64,000 nt of DNA from Procambarus clarkii (GCF_040958095.1 NC_091208.1:5673061-5737060), one strand, 5' to 3'; positions 52,281 through 62,132 are shown, numbered from the stretch's first letter. Numbers and translations are program-made. The notes: a model not told the origin generated them from the letters alone.

Positions 52281-53095
52281 ACGTGCCCGTTTAATTGTGC
52301 TCGAAACTAGCACTATTAATAAACTAGCACAATCCCATTAATTCCCCCCCACTCCACACATGGGGCACAGAAAATGAGGAGGAATGAAAGTCTGGGACCG
52401 CCTAATTTCCTGTCTATATTACAGGAACGTTCATACAGTTAAATATAATGAGAGACACAGAATAGTACAGTACATAACGTGACTTTTCTGAAAGTCCCAG
52501 CCACTGGCAAAGAGTTAGCTATCAATTTACATATACAAGTCTCACACACTGGGCAACCCGTTCTCACACAAGACAGCACATATATGAATTAATGCTTAAA
52601 GTCAATATGTTGAATATGAATTAGTAAATATGTGATATATTCCCAGTTACTTTTTTTACCAAGGCCCAAACTCTTCCTCATGTACCAGTTTACGTGTCAC
52701 AGTACCCGTCCGTCAACATAGCAGAATATTCGTGATTGGTTCAATTATAAGGAAAATTGTAGTTTTCAGGTCCCACATGGGTTGTGAAATTTACCTGCTA
52801 TTGTCCATGCTCTTATAATATTACAGATCAGCTACTTCCTATTGAAGGCTCGTAGTTTTGTTTTGAGAAATATTAGATGTTCTTAGTAAATTATAATAAG
52901 CACTAAAAATTATTACATAGAATAACAGTCCTTCACCAAACAATATTATATACCATAGTTTGTGCTTTAAAAATCTTTAAAGAATGTTTTGTAGGAACGC
53001 TAACAGAAAAGGATGTTACGTTGGAATGTCTATGGGGTAAACTACTGCAAACAGGACGGTATTGTGTCTACTATACCAACTATAGCTAGGATGGG
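52281..53095. other. Non-coding gap
   Basis: AT-rich. I see nothing that supports a gene or a named repeat. Confidence 0.4.
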
Positions 53096-53375
53096 TATAT
53101 TGTCACCTACCGCCTATTAGGTGGGAAAGGGATCCAATACCACCCACAGGATGGGTATGAGGGTCACATCCACCCACAGGATGAGTATGGGGATCACATC
53201 CACCCACAGGAAGGGTATGGGGTCCAATACCACCCACAGGATGAGTATGGCATCCACTACAACCCACAGGATGGGTATGGGGCTCCAACCACCCATAGAA
53301 TGGGTATGGGGCCTCCAACCACAAATAAAATGGGTATAGGGTCCAATAACACCCACTGGATGTGTATGGCGTCCA
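53096..53375. repeat. About 30-35 bp tandem repeat (cacccacaggatgggtatgg)
   Basis: About eight units of caccacccacaggatgggta plus tggggtcc. The word resembles the last part of the 3' UTR of the non-LTR element that ends at 55,775, so the array may come from a retrotransposon tail; that link is inference. Confidence 0.8.
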
Positions 53376-53399
53376 TTGCCGCGCGTCGAGCTCGAAAAC

Positions 53400-54130
53400 C
53401 GCAGCATTCATCATAGAACCATGCCTATTTCACACAGATTCCTTAATAAACGTAAGAGTTTTATATGTCACAAGAAAGATAGAAATATAAGCTTCATTCT
53501 AAATACCTTACCATGGGCATATTTAAATTTAAAGCGAAGATACGTGTACTTTTATAATAGCCGAGCTTTAACCCCGGACAGATTAATCGACCGAGCAACT
53601 CTCTCTCAGAACAATGTTTATTTCACGTGAATTCGTTAATAAACATATATGTTTTATATGTCTCAAGAAAGGCAGACATATAAGCTTCACTTTAAACACT
53701 TTACCATGGACATATTTAAAGTTCTAATGAAGATACATGTATTTTAAAAATTACGGAGCTCCCACCCCGTACAGACTGAACGACAGAGCAACTCTCTCTC
53801 AGATCAATGTTTATTTCACGTAAATTCGTTAATAAACACAAATGTTTTATATGTCTTAAGCAAGATAGAAATAAGAGCTTCATTTTAAATACATTACAAT
53901 AGACATATTTATAGCTCAAGTGAAGTTACATATGTTTTTATAGTAGCGCTCAGTAGCTTGTCGGGCATGGAGTGCAGACGCCTACGCACTTGCCGATATA
54001 TTGTATAATTAACAAAGATACGCTAATAAAGCCTAAAATCTTATATGCCTCCAGAAAGACCGAGATATGAACATTATTATGATTTCACCAAATGAAATAT
54101 ATCATGTTCGAGAACAAAGATATAGCAATT
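53400..54130. repeat. Degenerate tandem repeat of about 194 bp
   Basis: Units share ctatttcac...ttcgttaataaac, then tatgtc..aagaaag..aga and a ttaccatgg/acatattta block, beginning near 53,425, 53,618 and 53,812. More diverged relatives occur to about 55,560. No coding role is visible. Confidence 0.7.
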
Positions 54131-54800
54131 TTAAATTAAGTTTCGACTCTTGCTCGGGCGAGAGAGAGAGGGAGCGACTCGCCCCATCTATTGGAGATTC
54201 TGTCCACTAAAGACCCAAAGCTACTCAAACCCTCCTAGCATTATTTAAGTAATGAAGTAATATGGTATATTTACTATAATGTGGGTGCTGAATGCAGAAC
54301 ATGAGAAAACATATATTTACTCCAAACTAATATAATTTCATTATGAAATAAGTAAATAAGTAGCATCAAAGGAAGTCGACGGTCCAAGCGTCAATGTTGT
54401 GGAGCGACTTATCCAAGATATATCGTTGTTTGGAAAGTGTTTGTTGACATATCCAGTTGTCGCACTTCTCTGCACAAATTATCACAAATTTAAATTATAA
54501 TGTTAACAAGTAGAATACGTATTTTTAATAAAATCTAACATAACTAGCCAGAAAACATTTAACATTTATTAAAAAAATATATGTTTGGAAGTTAAATCGA
54601 CTTCATAGGACAATAGTTTTGTTATATATACTCGTTATTCGTTGACATGCGTTCGCTACTTAAACTACCATGTACTGTACTTATGTAAAATCTCCCATGT
54701 CTCTTCGCTCATCTCACCGAACCCTGCAGGCTCTTTGATATATTGTTTAATTAATTGAGATTCACAAATAAAGCTTATAATTGTATATGTTATCAAAAAG
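54131..54800. other. Non-coding gap with very diverged copies of the 194-bp repeat
   Basis: AT-rich sequence. The phrase ataaagcttataattgtata near 54,767 looks like a remote copy of the preceding repeat; otherwise nothing is recognised. Confidence 0.4.
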
Positions 54801-54804
54801 GCAG

Positions 54805-55080
54805 AGCTTATTTTAGTTCATTTATTATGCACCCCATACCCATCCTATGAGCGATAGTGGAGTGTTACAGAGGCACATAATGGGCTCAGGGACTGAGCCC
54901 CACAATTCATATAGCCAAGCAAGTTATAATCTTGATAAGCTAGTTACAAAAGTCAATGCACATTGTCACATCAACAATGGGCTCGAGTCCGACCACAAGT
55001 ACAGTTTATAATTTAGGCAACTGACATATATGGAGGGCTAGTGTCACAATTGATATGTTTATCCTACACATAACCCCCTC
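54805..55080 (-). mobile_element. Non-LTR retrotransposon 3' end fragment
   Basis: On the minus strand it ends in GGGGTGCATAATAAATGAAC, the same terminal motif as the element at 55,775. It shares the agaggcacataat.ggctcaggga and acaattcatatagccaagcaa words with it. It is a second, shorter tail of the same family. Confidence 0.7.
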
Positions 55081-55774
55081 TCCCCTATCCAATGGGCAGC
55101 GGTGGATAGGTTACAATCAAGTCGTTTTTTGCGTTTTATTCAGAGATTAGATCTTATTGGGTGAGGAAAGATATTCGTATTTTAAAGAAGGCTTCTTGGC
55201 TGATGCTCTCCATTGATGGAAAATATACAACCTTTTGAAAATCAATGTTAGTTTGATCTTGATATTGTAATTAACGAAAGTATTTATGTCATCTGAAAGG
55301 TAGAAATATAGGCTATATTTAAAATCCTTTGTCATAAATATAACTAAAGTGAAAACGAAGATATATGCGTTTTGATAGTTACTTGATGGCTAGCTCTGAG
55401 AGTGTGAAGCCCTGCACACCAGCCAATAAATTGTATAATTAGTTTCCATATATTTTAATTAATCTTAAAAATCTATATGTCAGAAGAAAGGAAGATGTAG
55501 CCGTTAATGTGACAACATTTAAAAATATATATATCTTAAGTTAAATAAATAATACCACCTTATTGCCGGTGTCCGGACACATGAAAATTACCTAGGTATC
55601 AGTATCCAGCCAGGCGGGGATCACAGGCTGCACAATACTGATAAATTATGTAATGCACTACTTGTGGTCCATCTCGAACCCATTTATGATGTGACGACTT
55701 ATAGCGAATTTTGTAACAAGCTCATCAAGATTGTAACTTGCTTAGCTAAATGAATTGTGGGGTTCGGTCCATTC
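55081..55774. other. AT-rich gap
   Basis: Contains a distant member of the 194-bp repeat (about 55,140-55,540). At 55,690-55,770 there is an inverted scrap of the non-LTR tail (cttgcttagctaaatgaattgtggggtt). Confidence 0.5.
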
Positions 55775-56670
55775 ATTTTCTTTCTTTATTATGCACCCCA
55801 TAATACACATCCCGTGGGCGGTGGTGTAAAGGATTACAGAGGCACATAATCGGTTCAGGAACTGAACCCTCTAGTTCGTTTAGCTAAGCAAATAACAATC
55901 TTTTGACGCTAGTTACAAAATTATTAATGTACACATACTTATGCATACATGTACATATTCATACGTATACATATATACAAACATATACATATTTAATCAC
56001 CACCACAAATACACACATCAGTAATCTTTTGTGTCACAAATGATTCAACAAGAGGCTCACAACAGTCACTATACAAGGCACTTTACATTTATGGTGAGTC
56101 ACACAGTTACTAGTCTTGCTCCACACCCACCCAACTGGGCGGCAGCTTTACAGTCATGTGCTCCACACCCACCCAACTGGGCGGCAGCTTTACAGTCATG
56201 TGCTCCACACCCACCCAACTGGGCGGCAGCTTTACAGTCATGTGCTCCACACCCACCCAACTGGGCGGCAGCTTTACAGTCATGCGCTCCACACCCACCC
56301 AACTGGGCGGCAGCTTTACAGTCATGTGCTGCACACCCACCCAACTGGGCGGCAGCTTTACAGTCATGTGCTCCACACCCACCCAACTGGGCGGCAGCTT
56401 TACAGTCATGTGCTCCACACCCACCCAACTGGGCGGCAGCTTTACAGTCATGTGCTCCACACCCACCCAACTGGGCGGCTGCTTTACAGTCATGTGCTCC
56501 ACACCCACCCAACTGGGCGGCTGCTTTACAGTCATGTGCTCCACACCCACCCAACTGGGCGGCAGCTTTACAGTCATGTGCTCCACACCCACCCAACTGG
56601 GCGGCAGCTTTACAGTCATGTGCTCCACACCCACCCAACTGGGCGGCAGCTTTACAGTCATGTGTATGCA
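55775..56670 (-). mobile_element. 3' UTR of a non-LTR retrotransposon, expanded by a 42-bp minisatellite
   Basis: Read on the minus strand, it follows the ORF ending at 56,671 and ends in GCATAATAAAGAAAGAAAA at about 55,775. That end combines a poly(A) signal and a short A-rich tail. Most of it is the 42-bp tandem block described separately. Confidence 0.75.
56119..56663. repeat. 42-bp minisatellite, about 13 copies
   Basis: Near-perfect units (ctccacacccacccaactgg, gcggcagctttacagtcatg, tg) with few substitutions (gctgct, gcgctc, gctgca). 42 is divisible by three, so five frames stay open and give fake proteins of 175-234 residues. Confidence 0.95.
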
Positions 56671-57011
56671 TTACCTACAGTAAGCAAATTTTGGATACTT
56701 CGCTAAGATTTCGGGCAGCACATCATTATGAATGAAGTACTTACACATTTCATGGACACTATTGATGTTGTTATCTTTAAATTCCGCGATTTTTCACATT
56801 CCATTATATAATGACGCAAAGTATGCGAATAGTTCTGCTGACAGAGTTTACATTTAGTCAAATCTACATCATCAGATGTTACAAACTTCCAGAGGTACTT
56901 GTAGCTGAGCCTAAACCTAGCAGTGGTAACATCTAGAAGTCTGCTAACATTATTGGATGACCCATAGACGAGCGATTCATCAAAGTTTATACAATATTGT
57001 GAAATTGAGAG
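56671..57011 (-). pseudogene. C-terminal end of a non-LTR retrotransposon ORF
   Basis: A minus-strand reading from 57,011 gives the segment following a reverse transcriptase domain. It includes a basic stretch (TTARFRLSYKYLW) and then a CCHC-type motif (CKLC...HTLRHYIMEC). A frameshift near 56,805 is needed to continue to the natural stop at 56,671. The open frame starts at an in-frame stop just upstream, so the copy is 5'-truncated or broken. The same region recurs across many invertebrate LINEs; I do not assign a clade. Confidence 0.7.
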
Positions 57012-57395
57012 TCAGTGTAGTAACATAAATTGGTAAATCATAAATATTGTAAGTTAAGAATCTGATGCGTGTGTGTGTGTTGGGGGGGGGGGGGGGCGGG
57101 GGTTATACCCTTGGTAAGCGAGAGTGGAAAGTAACCTTAGACGTACTGCGGCCAATGGTGGGGGGAGGGGGAGGGAGGGTGGGAGAGTCAAATCCACCCT
57201 CCAACATCTGGACATAGTACCACCAGCCTCCACAACACTCCATCAGCCTCCAGCTGATGCTTGTAGATGCCTCATCTAACCTCACCTATGTCACACATTA
57301 ACCTACAGTTCCTGTGATATTTACACTCCTCATCACAGTGGCGTCTCACCAATATAAACTGTATTGGATTTTGTCCCGAAATAGCTATATGCTGA
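57012..57395. other. Non-coding gap with a G-run
   Basis: Contains gtgtgtgt and an uninterrupted run of 14 G at about 57,082-57,095. No gene recognised. Confidence 0.5.
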
Positions 57396-57399
57396 CTGG

Positions 57400-57575
57400 A
57401 CGTGTATGTATGTATGTATGTATGTATGTATGTATGTATGTATGTATGTATGTATGTATGTATGTATGTATGTATGTATGTATGTATGCATGAATGGATA
57501 GATGGATGTATGTATGTACGCATGCATGCATGTATGTATGCATGTATGCATGTATGTATGTATGTATGTATGTAA
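57400..57575. repeat. (TGTA)n tetranucleotide microsatellite
   Basis: About 90 bp of perfect TGTA repeats, then imperfect TGCA/TGGA variants to 57,575. Open frames in it are artefacts. Confidence 0.95.
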
Positions 57576-57589
57576 GTAGTATATTCTGT

Positions 57590-57900
57590 GCCAGATAGGC
57601 GCACTTAACAAACAATGGGGGGTACTTATCAGACAATGGAATCAGAGGCGGGGAGCCAGATAGGCCCACTTATCGGACAAAAGGAATCAGAAGCGGGGTG
57701 ACAGATAGACCCACCTCAAATTGTAGTCTACGGTGTGCCCCCACCACATGTCACTTACACTGTGTCATCTCCGTTTAAACACTACACTCATTATAAATAT
57801 ATAGGACTAATTAAGGATATATATATATATATTCGAACAAGTCTGAATGGCCCCTCCCTTATATGGGAGTATTTAAGGAGTATTAAATTATAAATCCTCC
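57590..57900. other. Flank of the viral block: short degenerate repeat and AT-rich sequence
   Basis: 57,590-57,715 has about three copies of a roughly 60-bp unit (ccagataggcccacttatc, gacaa, ggaatcagaagcgggg). 57,835-57,855 (cgaacaagtctgaatggccc) is close to a stretch of the 260-bp unit at 3,353-3,373. The left end of the viral element should lie between here and 57,930; I could not see its terminal repeat. Confidence 0.4.
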
Positions 57901-57934
57901 CCCTCCCCCAAAGGTTAAAAAAAACATCAAATAA

Positions 57935-57952
57935 TTTATTAAATGCTTTATT
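57935..57952 (-). terminator. Poly(A) signals downstream of the spliced viral gene
   Basis: On the minus strand two AATAAA hexamers (57,947-57,952 and 57,935-57,940) lie 100-120 nt after the stop at 58,057. Confidence 0.6.
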
Positions 57953-58056
57953 AGGTAAAAACTACAAAATGTATAAGTAATTATGTTAGTTAATAATTGT
58001 AGTTTACAGAGTGCTCTTGCCATATTTCACTTACTACAGCTCTATCCCTCCCCTCC

Positions 58057-58632
58057 CTATCCCACACCCCCATCCTCGTCTGAGTAGAATTGTGACGATT
58101 CCTCATCAGTGAAGAGTGGGGGAAGGTCTTGAGCCCCATCCCCCCCCTCTCTTGGGGGGGTGGGGTGAGTTGGGTGGACACCTTTTGGCTGAGTTTCCTC
58201 CTCTCTCTCATCGGAAGTGTTCTGGAAAGAGATGGGGGAAATAATTTATAGTGATTAAAGGTTTTTTATATAATTATATATTTTATTAGAAAAATATTAT
58301 ATTTTTCTCTAAGAACAACTAGTACATACCTCTCCCCCTGCAGGAGCGGCCTTGTGTCCTTTACAGCAGGCATCGTCTATTAGACTACGTAACAGCATCT
58401 TGTTTGGGGCAGACCCCCCACGTAGAATTACTACTCTACAAATGTGGACGGGTCCCAAGAACTGCACTGGAGAAAAACATAAGAGGTGAAATAGAGGATA
58501 TACAAACTTTTTTTTTATTGAGGGAAATAAAACATAAAATAAATCTATTAGCAGAAAGATAGGGTAATACTAACCAGGTCCTTCAAGGACTTCAATCTTC
58601 CCCGCAGGTGTTTTTTGAGAGACACCTCCCAT
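58057..58632 (-). CDS. Three-exon small viral gene, function unknown
   Basis: Minus strand. Exon 1 58,632-58,575, exon 2 58,466-58,330, exon 3 58,221-58,057. Both introns are 108 nt, start GTTAGT and GTATGT, end in pyrimidine-rich TTTTTCTCCAG and CATCTCTTTCCAG, and bring in-frame stops if unspliced (TAG at once in intron 1). Joined coding length is 360 nt, 119 residues plus stop. A TATAAAA lies 51 nt upstream of the ATG. The predicted protein has a hydrophobic/Cys-containing middle (residues about 20-60) and an acidic, Pro/Ser/Glu/Asp-rich C-terminus like an activation or interaction tail. At residues 34-38 it carries LRGGS, a possible adenain-type cleavage site. I recognise no family. Position next to the protease suggests an accessory or early regulatory gene; that is inference. 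Confidence 0.7.
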
Positions 58633-58682
58633 TTCGTAGGAGGAAGACAGTCTTCTGAGGGGGGTGGGTGGGGGAGAGGGGT

Positions 58683-58689
58683 TTTTATA
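58683..58689 (-). promoter_or_regulatory. TATA box of the three-exon gene
   Basis: TATAAAA on the minus strand, between the protease stop (58,724) and the start at 58,632, followed by a C/T-rich stretch. It gives the small gene its own promoter. Confidence 0.65.
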
Positions 58690-58723
58690 GGAGGCTACAC
58701 CCCTTGTTAGGTAGGTTGCCTAG

Positions 58724-59290
58724 CTAACAAAAATATTCTCTACACCACCTATAAGAACCAACCCCTATACCTCTACAAAATGTCCTAACACAATGATGTT
58801 TCATAGGAAAATATCGTCTTGCATAAGCAAGGGCTCGTTTATCATTTAATTTTAAAGTAATGCTTGAAAATACATTATGTAAGTAGTGTACTGTTGAAGT
58901 CAACCCCAGGTGGCTCACCCTATGAACGAACATGACGCAATACAGTCCACAGGCGAGAGTAAAATCACTCTGGAGTCTGTAGCGCATTCCAAACACCTTT
59001 CTTATTTTGTTAGTTTTAATAAATCCTTGAAAATGACGTCCGTAAGTAACTGGCGATATTGCATAACTATCAAAAAAAAACATCCGATGATTAACTTTAT
59101 CAACATAAATTCCTACCCAATGTCCCATAGTGATTCTGCTATTTGAAGGTAAAATATTAGTTATGAAAACAATAGGTTTTCTTGAAGATATATTTAAATG
59201 TTCTATCTCATCAGCATTATAACAACCTAGGTAGAGTGTTCGATCCCCTAGATTATTTTTTAAATTAATATTTATATCATAACAATTCAT
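58724..59290 (-). CDS. PRO: Adenain-like virion maturation cysteine protease
   Basis: 188 residues. The catalytic set of adenovirus-type proteases (family C5, Ulp1 fold) is visible in order: His57 in GHWVGIYVD, Asp74 in FFFDSYA, Gln107 in RLQSDF, Cys114 in ACGLYC. In adenoviruses and Polinton/adintovirus elements this enzyme cleaves capsid and core precursors inside the particle after (M/I/L)xGG-x or similar. Size is close to the usual 200 residues. It starts 9 nt after the capsid gene stop. No breaks. A possible substrate site, MRGG-A, is present in the neighbouring core protein. Confidence 0.9.
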   Translation of the reverse strand: MNCYDININLKNNLGDRTLYLGCYNADEIEHLNISSRKPIVFITNILPSNSRITMGHWVGIYVDKVNHRMFFFDSYAISPVTYGRHFQGFIKTNKIRKVFGMRYRLQSDFTLACGLYCVMFVHRVSHLGLTSTVHYLHNVFSSITLKLNDKRALAYARRYFPMKHHCVRTFCRGIGVGSYRWCREYFC

Positions 59291-59299
59291 TATGTTTTT

Positions 59300-60658
59300 T
59301 TACGCTCGCACGTCACACAGAACAGTTCTCTGCCCATCGATGGATAGTACCCCGGTCGTTTCCCCAAACAGTAAAACCAGCCTGTTATATGTAACACCCC
59401 CACCAAATTCAAGCTCCATACGCAAGTTGCCAGATTTCTCCACAGGGAGGGAATCTTTTGTTTGAATGGTGGTTAAGTCAAAGGCGAATATTGATCTTCC
59501 CTTATTAAAAGAGTCATAGGCCAGTAGTGAATCACGCTCTAAGCCTAATGTCTTCAAAGTTTCATAATAAAGGCGGGAATAATGGTTATCGAAATCGCCA
59601 CCAATTCGGTAAATTGCATTATTGTTCAAATACATAGCAATACTTTTCAGCTTTGCATTTTCAAAATATAATCCATTACCTTGGTGAAGACCGGCGAAAT
59701 AATTCATTGGAACGATTATCATGTATATCTTGTGTGGAATTACTTGCGCCCATGGTTGATCAATTAAGAGACTAGTTTGATTCCCTGCTAGAACATATGT
59801 TTTAGAAATGGTTCTATTGAAAGTATAGGTTATGGGGTCGGGGGATGCTAACAGTGAGCTGTTTAAGGCCAGGTAAGCACTTGGGTAGGGGAACACCCGC
59901 GTCACCCATAACTTAGCATAATCCATATGCAGGCGATATTTAGAGCCATCGTCCACGCTTGTATTTAGGACCCAGGCATGGGGGGAGAGCTCCAATCTTA
60001 GTCGCATATCTATATTATCTAATATGTATTGGTCTAGGGATGATATATCCAATAGGAGGGGGAAACACATCGACAAACCTTTACTTTTTAAATCACCCAT
60101 AAATTTTTTATCCTTGGCGGTTGCTCCAGTAAAATAAGTATTTGTAAACTCATTAGTGATTATACCGTCGTCATCTCTCCAGTCCCTACGAAAGCCTCCA
60201 ATTCTCCCCAAGGAAGACATTTTTGATGGAGGCATGGAGGTAATTAATTTAATAAACGACCAATAATTAAAATTAGTATTTGTTTCAACTACCTGCTCTC
60301 CTAAAAACACCTGAACACCTTTAAACATGGTATTTGACAACCCATTCACAAATTCCACATGGTCATCCTCTTCCAATTTTGTGGTATCGTCATCTTTCGT
60401 TAAAGATACCTTAAAATCTATAACAATATTAGCTAGATCTAAGAAGGCGCCCTGGGTTCCAGGGATGCGGAATTCTAAGTAATTATCCCGCAAACGTTGA
60501 TTAATGGGGAGGTTGACAGGTAGAACTTCTATTTGCTGCGTAGAGGCAATTGAACTCTCCACATTACGTATTCTGTTACTTCTAGGAAATTGGTCAATAA
60601 TACTGGAACTATAATATTCTAGTGGTATTTTGACCCCAGCTCCGCTAGGCTCCCCCAT
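59300..60658 (-). CDS. MCP: Major capsid protein, Polinton/adintovirus type (double jelly-roll)
   Basis: 452 residues, uninterrupted. Features I associate with the Polinton major capsid (hexon-like) family: an N-terminal stretch after LEYYSSS; a beta-rich first domain (LDLANIVIDFKV, GVQVFLGEQVVETNTNFNYW); a Tyr/Asn-rich middle; and a C-terminal block with FAFDLT, NLRMELEFG and SIDGQRTVL that fits the family's terminal strands and end. In this family the protein trimerises into pseudo-hexagonal capsomers. It starts 29 nt after the core protein stop. It is somewhat shorter than many Polinton capsids. Assignment is by pattern recognition; a structure prediction or HMM search would settle it. Confidence 0.8.
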   Translation of the reverse strand: MGEPSGAGVKIPLEYYSSSIIDQFPRSNRIRNVESSIASTQQIEVLPVNLPINQRLRDNYLEFRIPGTQGAFLDLANIVIDFKVSLTKDDDTTKLEEDDHVEFVNGLSNTMFKGVQVFLGEQVVETNTNFNYWSFIKLITSMPPSKMSSLGRIGGFRRDWRDDDGIITNEFTNTYFTGATAKDKKFMGDLKSKGLSMCFPLLLDISSLDQYILDNIDMRLRLELSPHAWVLNTSVDDGSKYRLHMDYAKLWVTRVFPYPSAYLALNSSLLASPDPITYTFNRTISKTYVLAGNQTSLLIDQPWAQVIPHKIYMIIVPMNYFAGLHQGNGLYFENAKLKSIAMYLNNNAIYRIGGDFDNHYSRLYYETLKTLGLERDSLLAYDSFNKGRSIFAFDLTTIQTKDSLPVEKSGNLRMELEFGGGVTYNRLVLLFGETTGVLSIDGQRTVLCDVRA

Positions 60659-60687
60659 GATCCCTCCGAAAGTTGAAGTATGACTGC

Positions 60688-61113
60688 TTACGTTAGCGAA
60701 AACACATCATTTTTATACCCAAGGCCTCGTTTACATTTTTTATTTTTATTTTTTCGCCTAGAGAGTCTTTTAATTTTACCTCCCATTACCAATTTCTTTC
60801 CCACACTCTTAAGAGCATCAATACCGTGAGTTCTCAGAGCACTTTTTACATCCCGTTTACCACTGCTTAAATCACCAAGGACATTTTTCCCAAAATCGAT
60901 GGCGCTAGGTGTTACAGCTTTCATGAAAAATGGTATGGCCCGTCGAGCAATACCAGCCAAGGTCCCAAAGAAACCTCCACCAGATCTGAGATAAGGCGCT
61001 TGGAATGTGCGTATGTCATTCATCGCCCCCCCTCTCATCCCATGTCTCCTAGGGGGAGGTGCGAATATCTCCCCGAACTCCCCCTGGGAGGGTGGGTGGA
61101 ACGGTATTCGCAT
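60688..61113 (-). CDS. pVI/pX-like minor core protein
   Basis: 141 residues, pI clearly basic. Pro/Arg-rich N-terminus, a Gly and hydrophobic segment (GGGFFGTLAGIARRAIPFF, about 45-64) that could form an amphipathic membrane-active helix, an Ala/Gly/Lys middle, and a Lys/Arg-rich tail (112-130). This is the layout of adenovirus pVI/pX-like proteins that Polinton elements encode beside the capsid genes. Residues 26-30, MRGGA, match an adenain-type cleavage site and would remove the N-terminal peptide. A TATA box lies about 50 nt upstream. Confidence 0.75.
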   Translation of the reverse strand: MRIPFHPPSQGEFGEIFAPPPRRHGMRGGAMNDIRTFQAPYLRSGGGFFGTLAGIARRAIPFFMKAVTPSAIDFGKNVLGDLSSGKRDVKSALRTHGIDALKSVGKKLVMGGKIKRLSRRKNKNKKCKRGLGYKNDVFSLT

Positions 61114-61159
61114 TCTGAGGTCTCTTCCTATAATAACCTAAGTCGAGGCTAAACACTTC

Positions 61160-61170
61160 TTTATATATAT
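61160..61170 (-). promoter_or_regulatory. TATA box upstream of the core-capsid-protease unit
   Basis: TATATATAA on the minus strand directly after the penton-like gene stop (61,175), about 50 nt before the core protein ATG. It could drive core, capsid and protease as one transcription unit, since the gaps between them are 29 and 9 nt. Confidence 0.6.
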
Positions 61171-61174
61171 GTTG

Positions 61175-62040
61175 CTATACCTTAGGGCGGATATGTAAGA
61201 CCGCCGTAACCGACCTCCCATCTTCAAAACTAACCATTCGACCAAACTGATCTGTTATTTTAATGCTAACTTTCTCCAACGTGTTAGTGTTTAATGTTTT
61301 GTACACTAGAGGGTGAGCCCCTCTAGAATATGAGTCATGATAATTGATTGCATCTAAGATATTTACAATCTGCCCTCCGTATCGTTCAGGCTCGATGACG
61401 TCACTATAAATGAGTAAATAGTCACAACCCCCGTCAATGTCTGGGGGCGATAAGGCCACAGTCTTGGAGGCTGACGTAATGTCATCTGTTTTTGCTCGAT
61501 AAATGGTGTATTTGCGACTGCTGTCAAAACCAAGTACATTAGCTATTCTGTGTTTAAATTGAAAGCTGAGAGAATTTAATGAGCCAGTACTTCCACTGTT
61601 AAGAGTTGAAGCTAGTAATACCCTCTCTACAGATTGGTCATAGGTGAGGATTGGTTCTTTATCTGAGAAGTATATTTTGAAATCATCCCTAAAGCTAAGC
61701 TGCATGTCGGTTGTTATTTGTCGACTAACCACGTCTGTAATGAATTTGATGTTTCTTGATAATATGTTGGTTTTTGGGTGGAAGGTGTATATGAGGTGTT
61801 CTGGACTCTTAGAAAGAGTTCCACGTTTAAAAGTGGCATAGATATCTATACCAGAGTCCTCCTCATCTTTGATGATGGCATTAATTCGCCTGGGGAGAGT
61901 ATGTTGACTAAAGCCACTTCATGTTTAATGGAAGGGTTTAAATGTAGTGTTGGGATGGTGTTTGTAAATGCTGAACTCGTGTTGTTGTAAATATCTCCTT
62001 GATCGAGACTGGTAAGATATATGTAATGTTCTTCCCCCAT
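61175..62040 (-). pseudogene. Penton-like minor capsid protein gene with one frameshift
   Basis: Two minus-strand frames: N-terminal part from ATG 62,040 (ACAATGG context; an upstream in-frame ATG at 62,112 is less likely) to a stop at 61,846, and C-terminal part open from before 61,890 down to 61,175. The break lies near 61,880-61,905 beside a C4 run, and a single lost base would explain it. The N-terminal part has the EEHYIYLTS and NTTSSAFTN words, and the C-terminal part the SDVIEPERYGG and VTAVLHIRP words, that I associate with the Polinton penton-type protein, which fills the fivefold vertices. The frameshift could be real inactivation or a homopolymer read error. Confidence 0.7.
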
Positions 62041-62121
62041 TGTCCCGTTATGTACTGAAAGGCCAATATACAGGGGATGGGTTTTTGTAAGAAGGGAGAA
62101 AATAAACAACATAACTTATAT

Positions 62122-62132
62122 TTTATTTTATT
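62122..62132 (-). terminator. Poly(A) signals after the 330-residue gene
   Basis: Overlapping AATAAA hexamers (62,127-62,132 and 62,122-62,127) on the minus strand lie about 170 nt after the stop at 62,302 and just before the penton-like gene. Confidence 0.55.

Noticed and set aside
56031..56735. 175-234 codon repeat proteins in five frames
   Set aside because: By-products of the 42-bp minisatellite. All frames on both strands are open alike, which shows lack of frame-specific selection.
57990..58211. 73-codon single-exon ORF at the left end of the viral block
   Set aside because: It has an ATG but uses a different frame from the one supported by splice sites, TATA box and acidic tail in the three-exon model; its product looks like out-of-frame translation.
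61846..62000. Programmed ribosomal frameshift in the penton-like gene
   Set aside because: No X-XXY-YYZ heptamer and no obvious downstream pseudoknot at the junction. A simple one-base loss next to a C run is the simpler reading.
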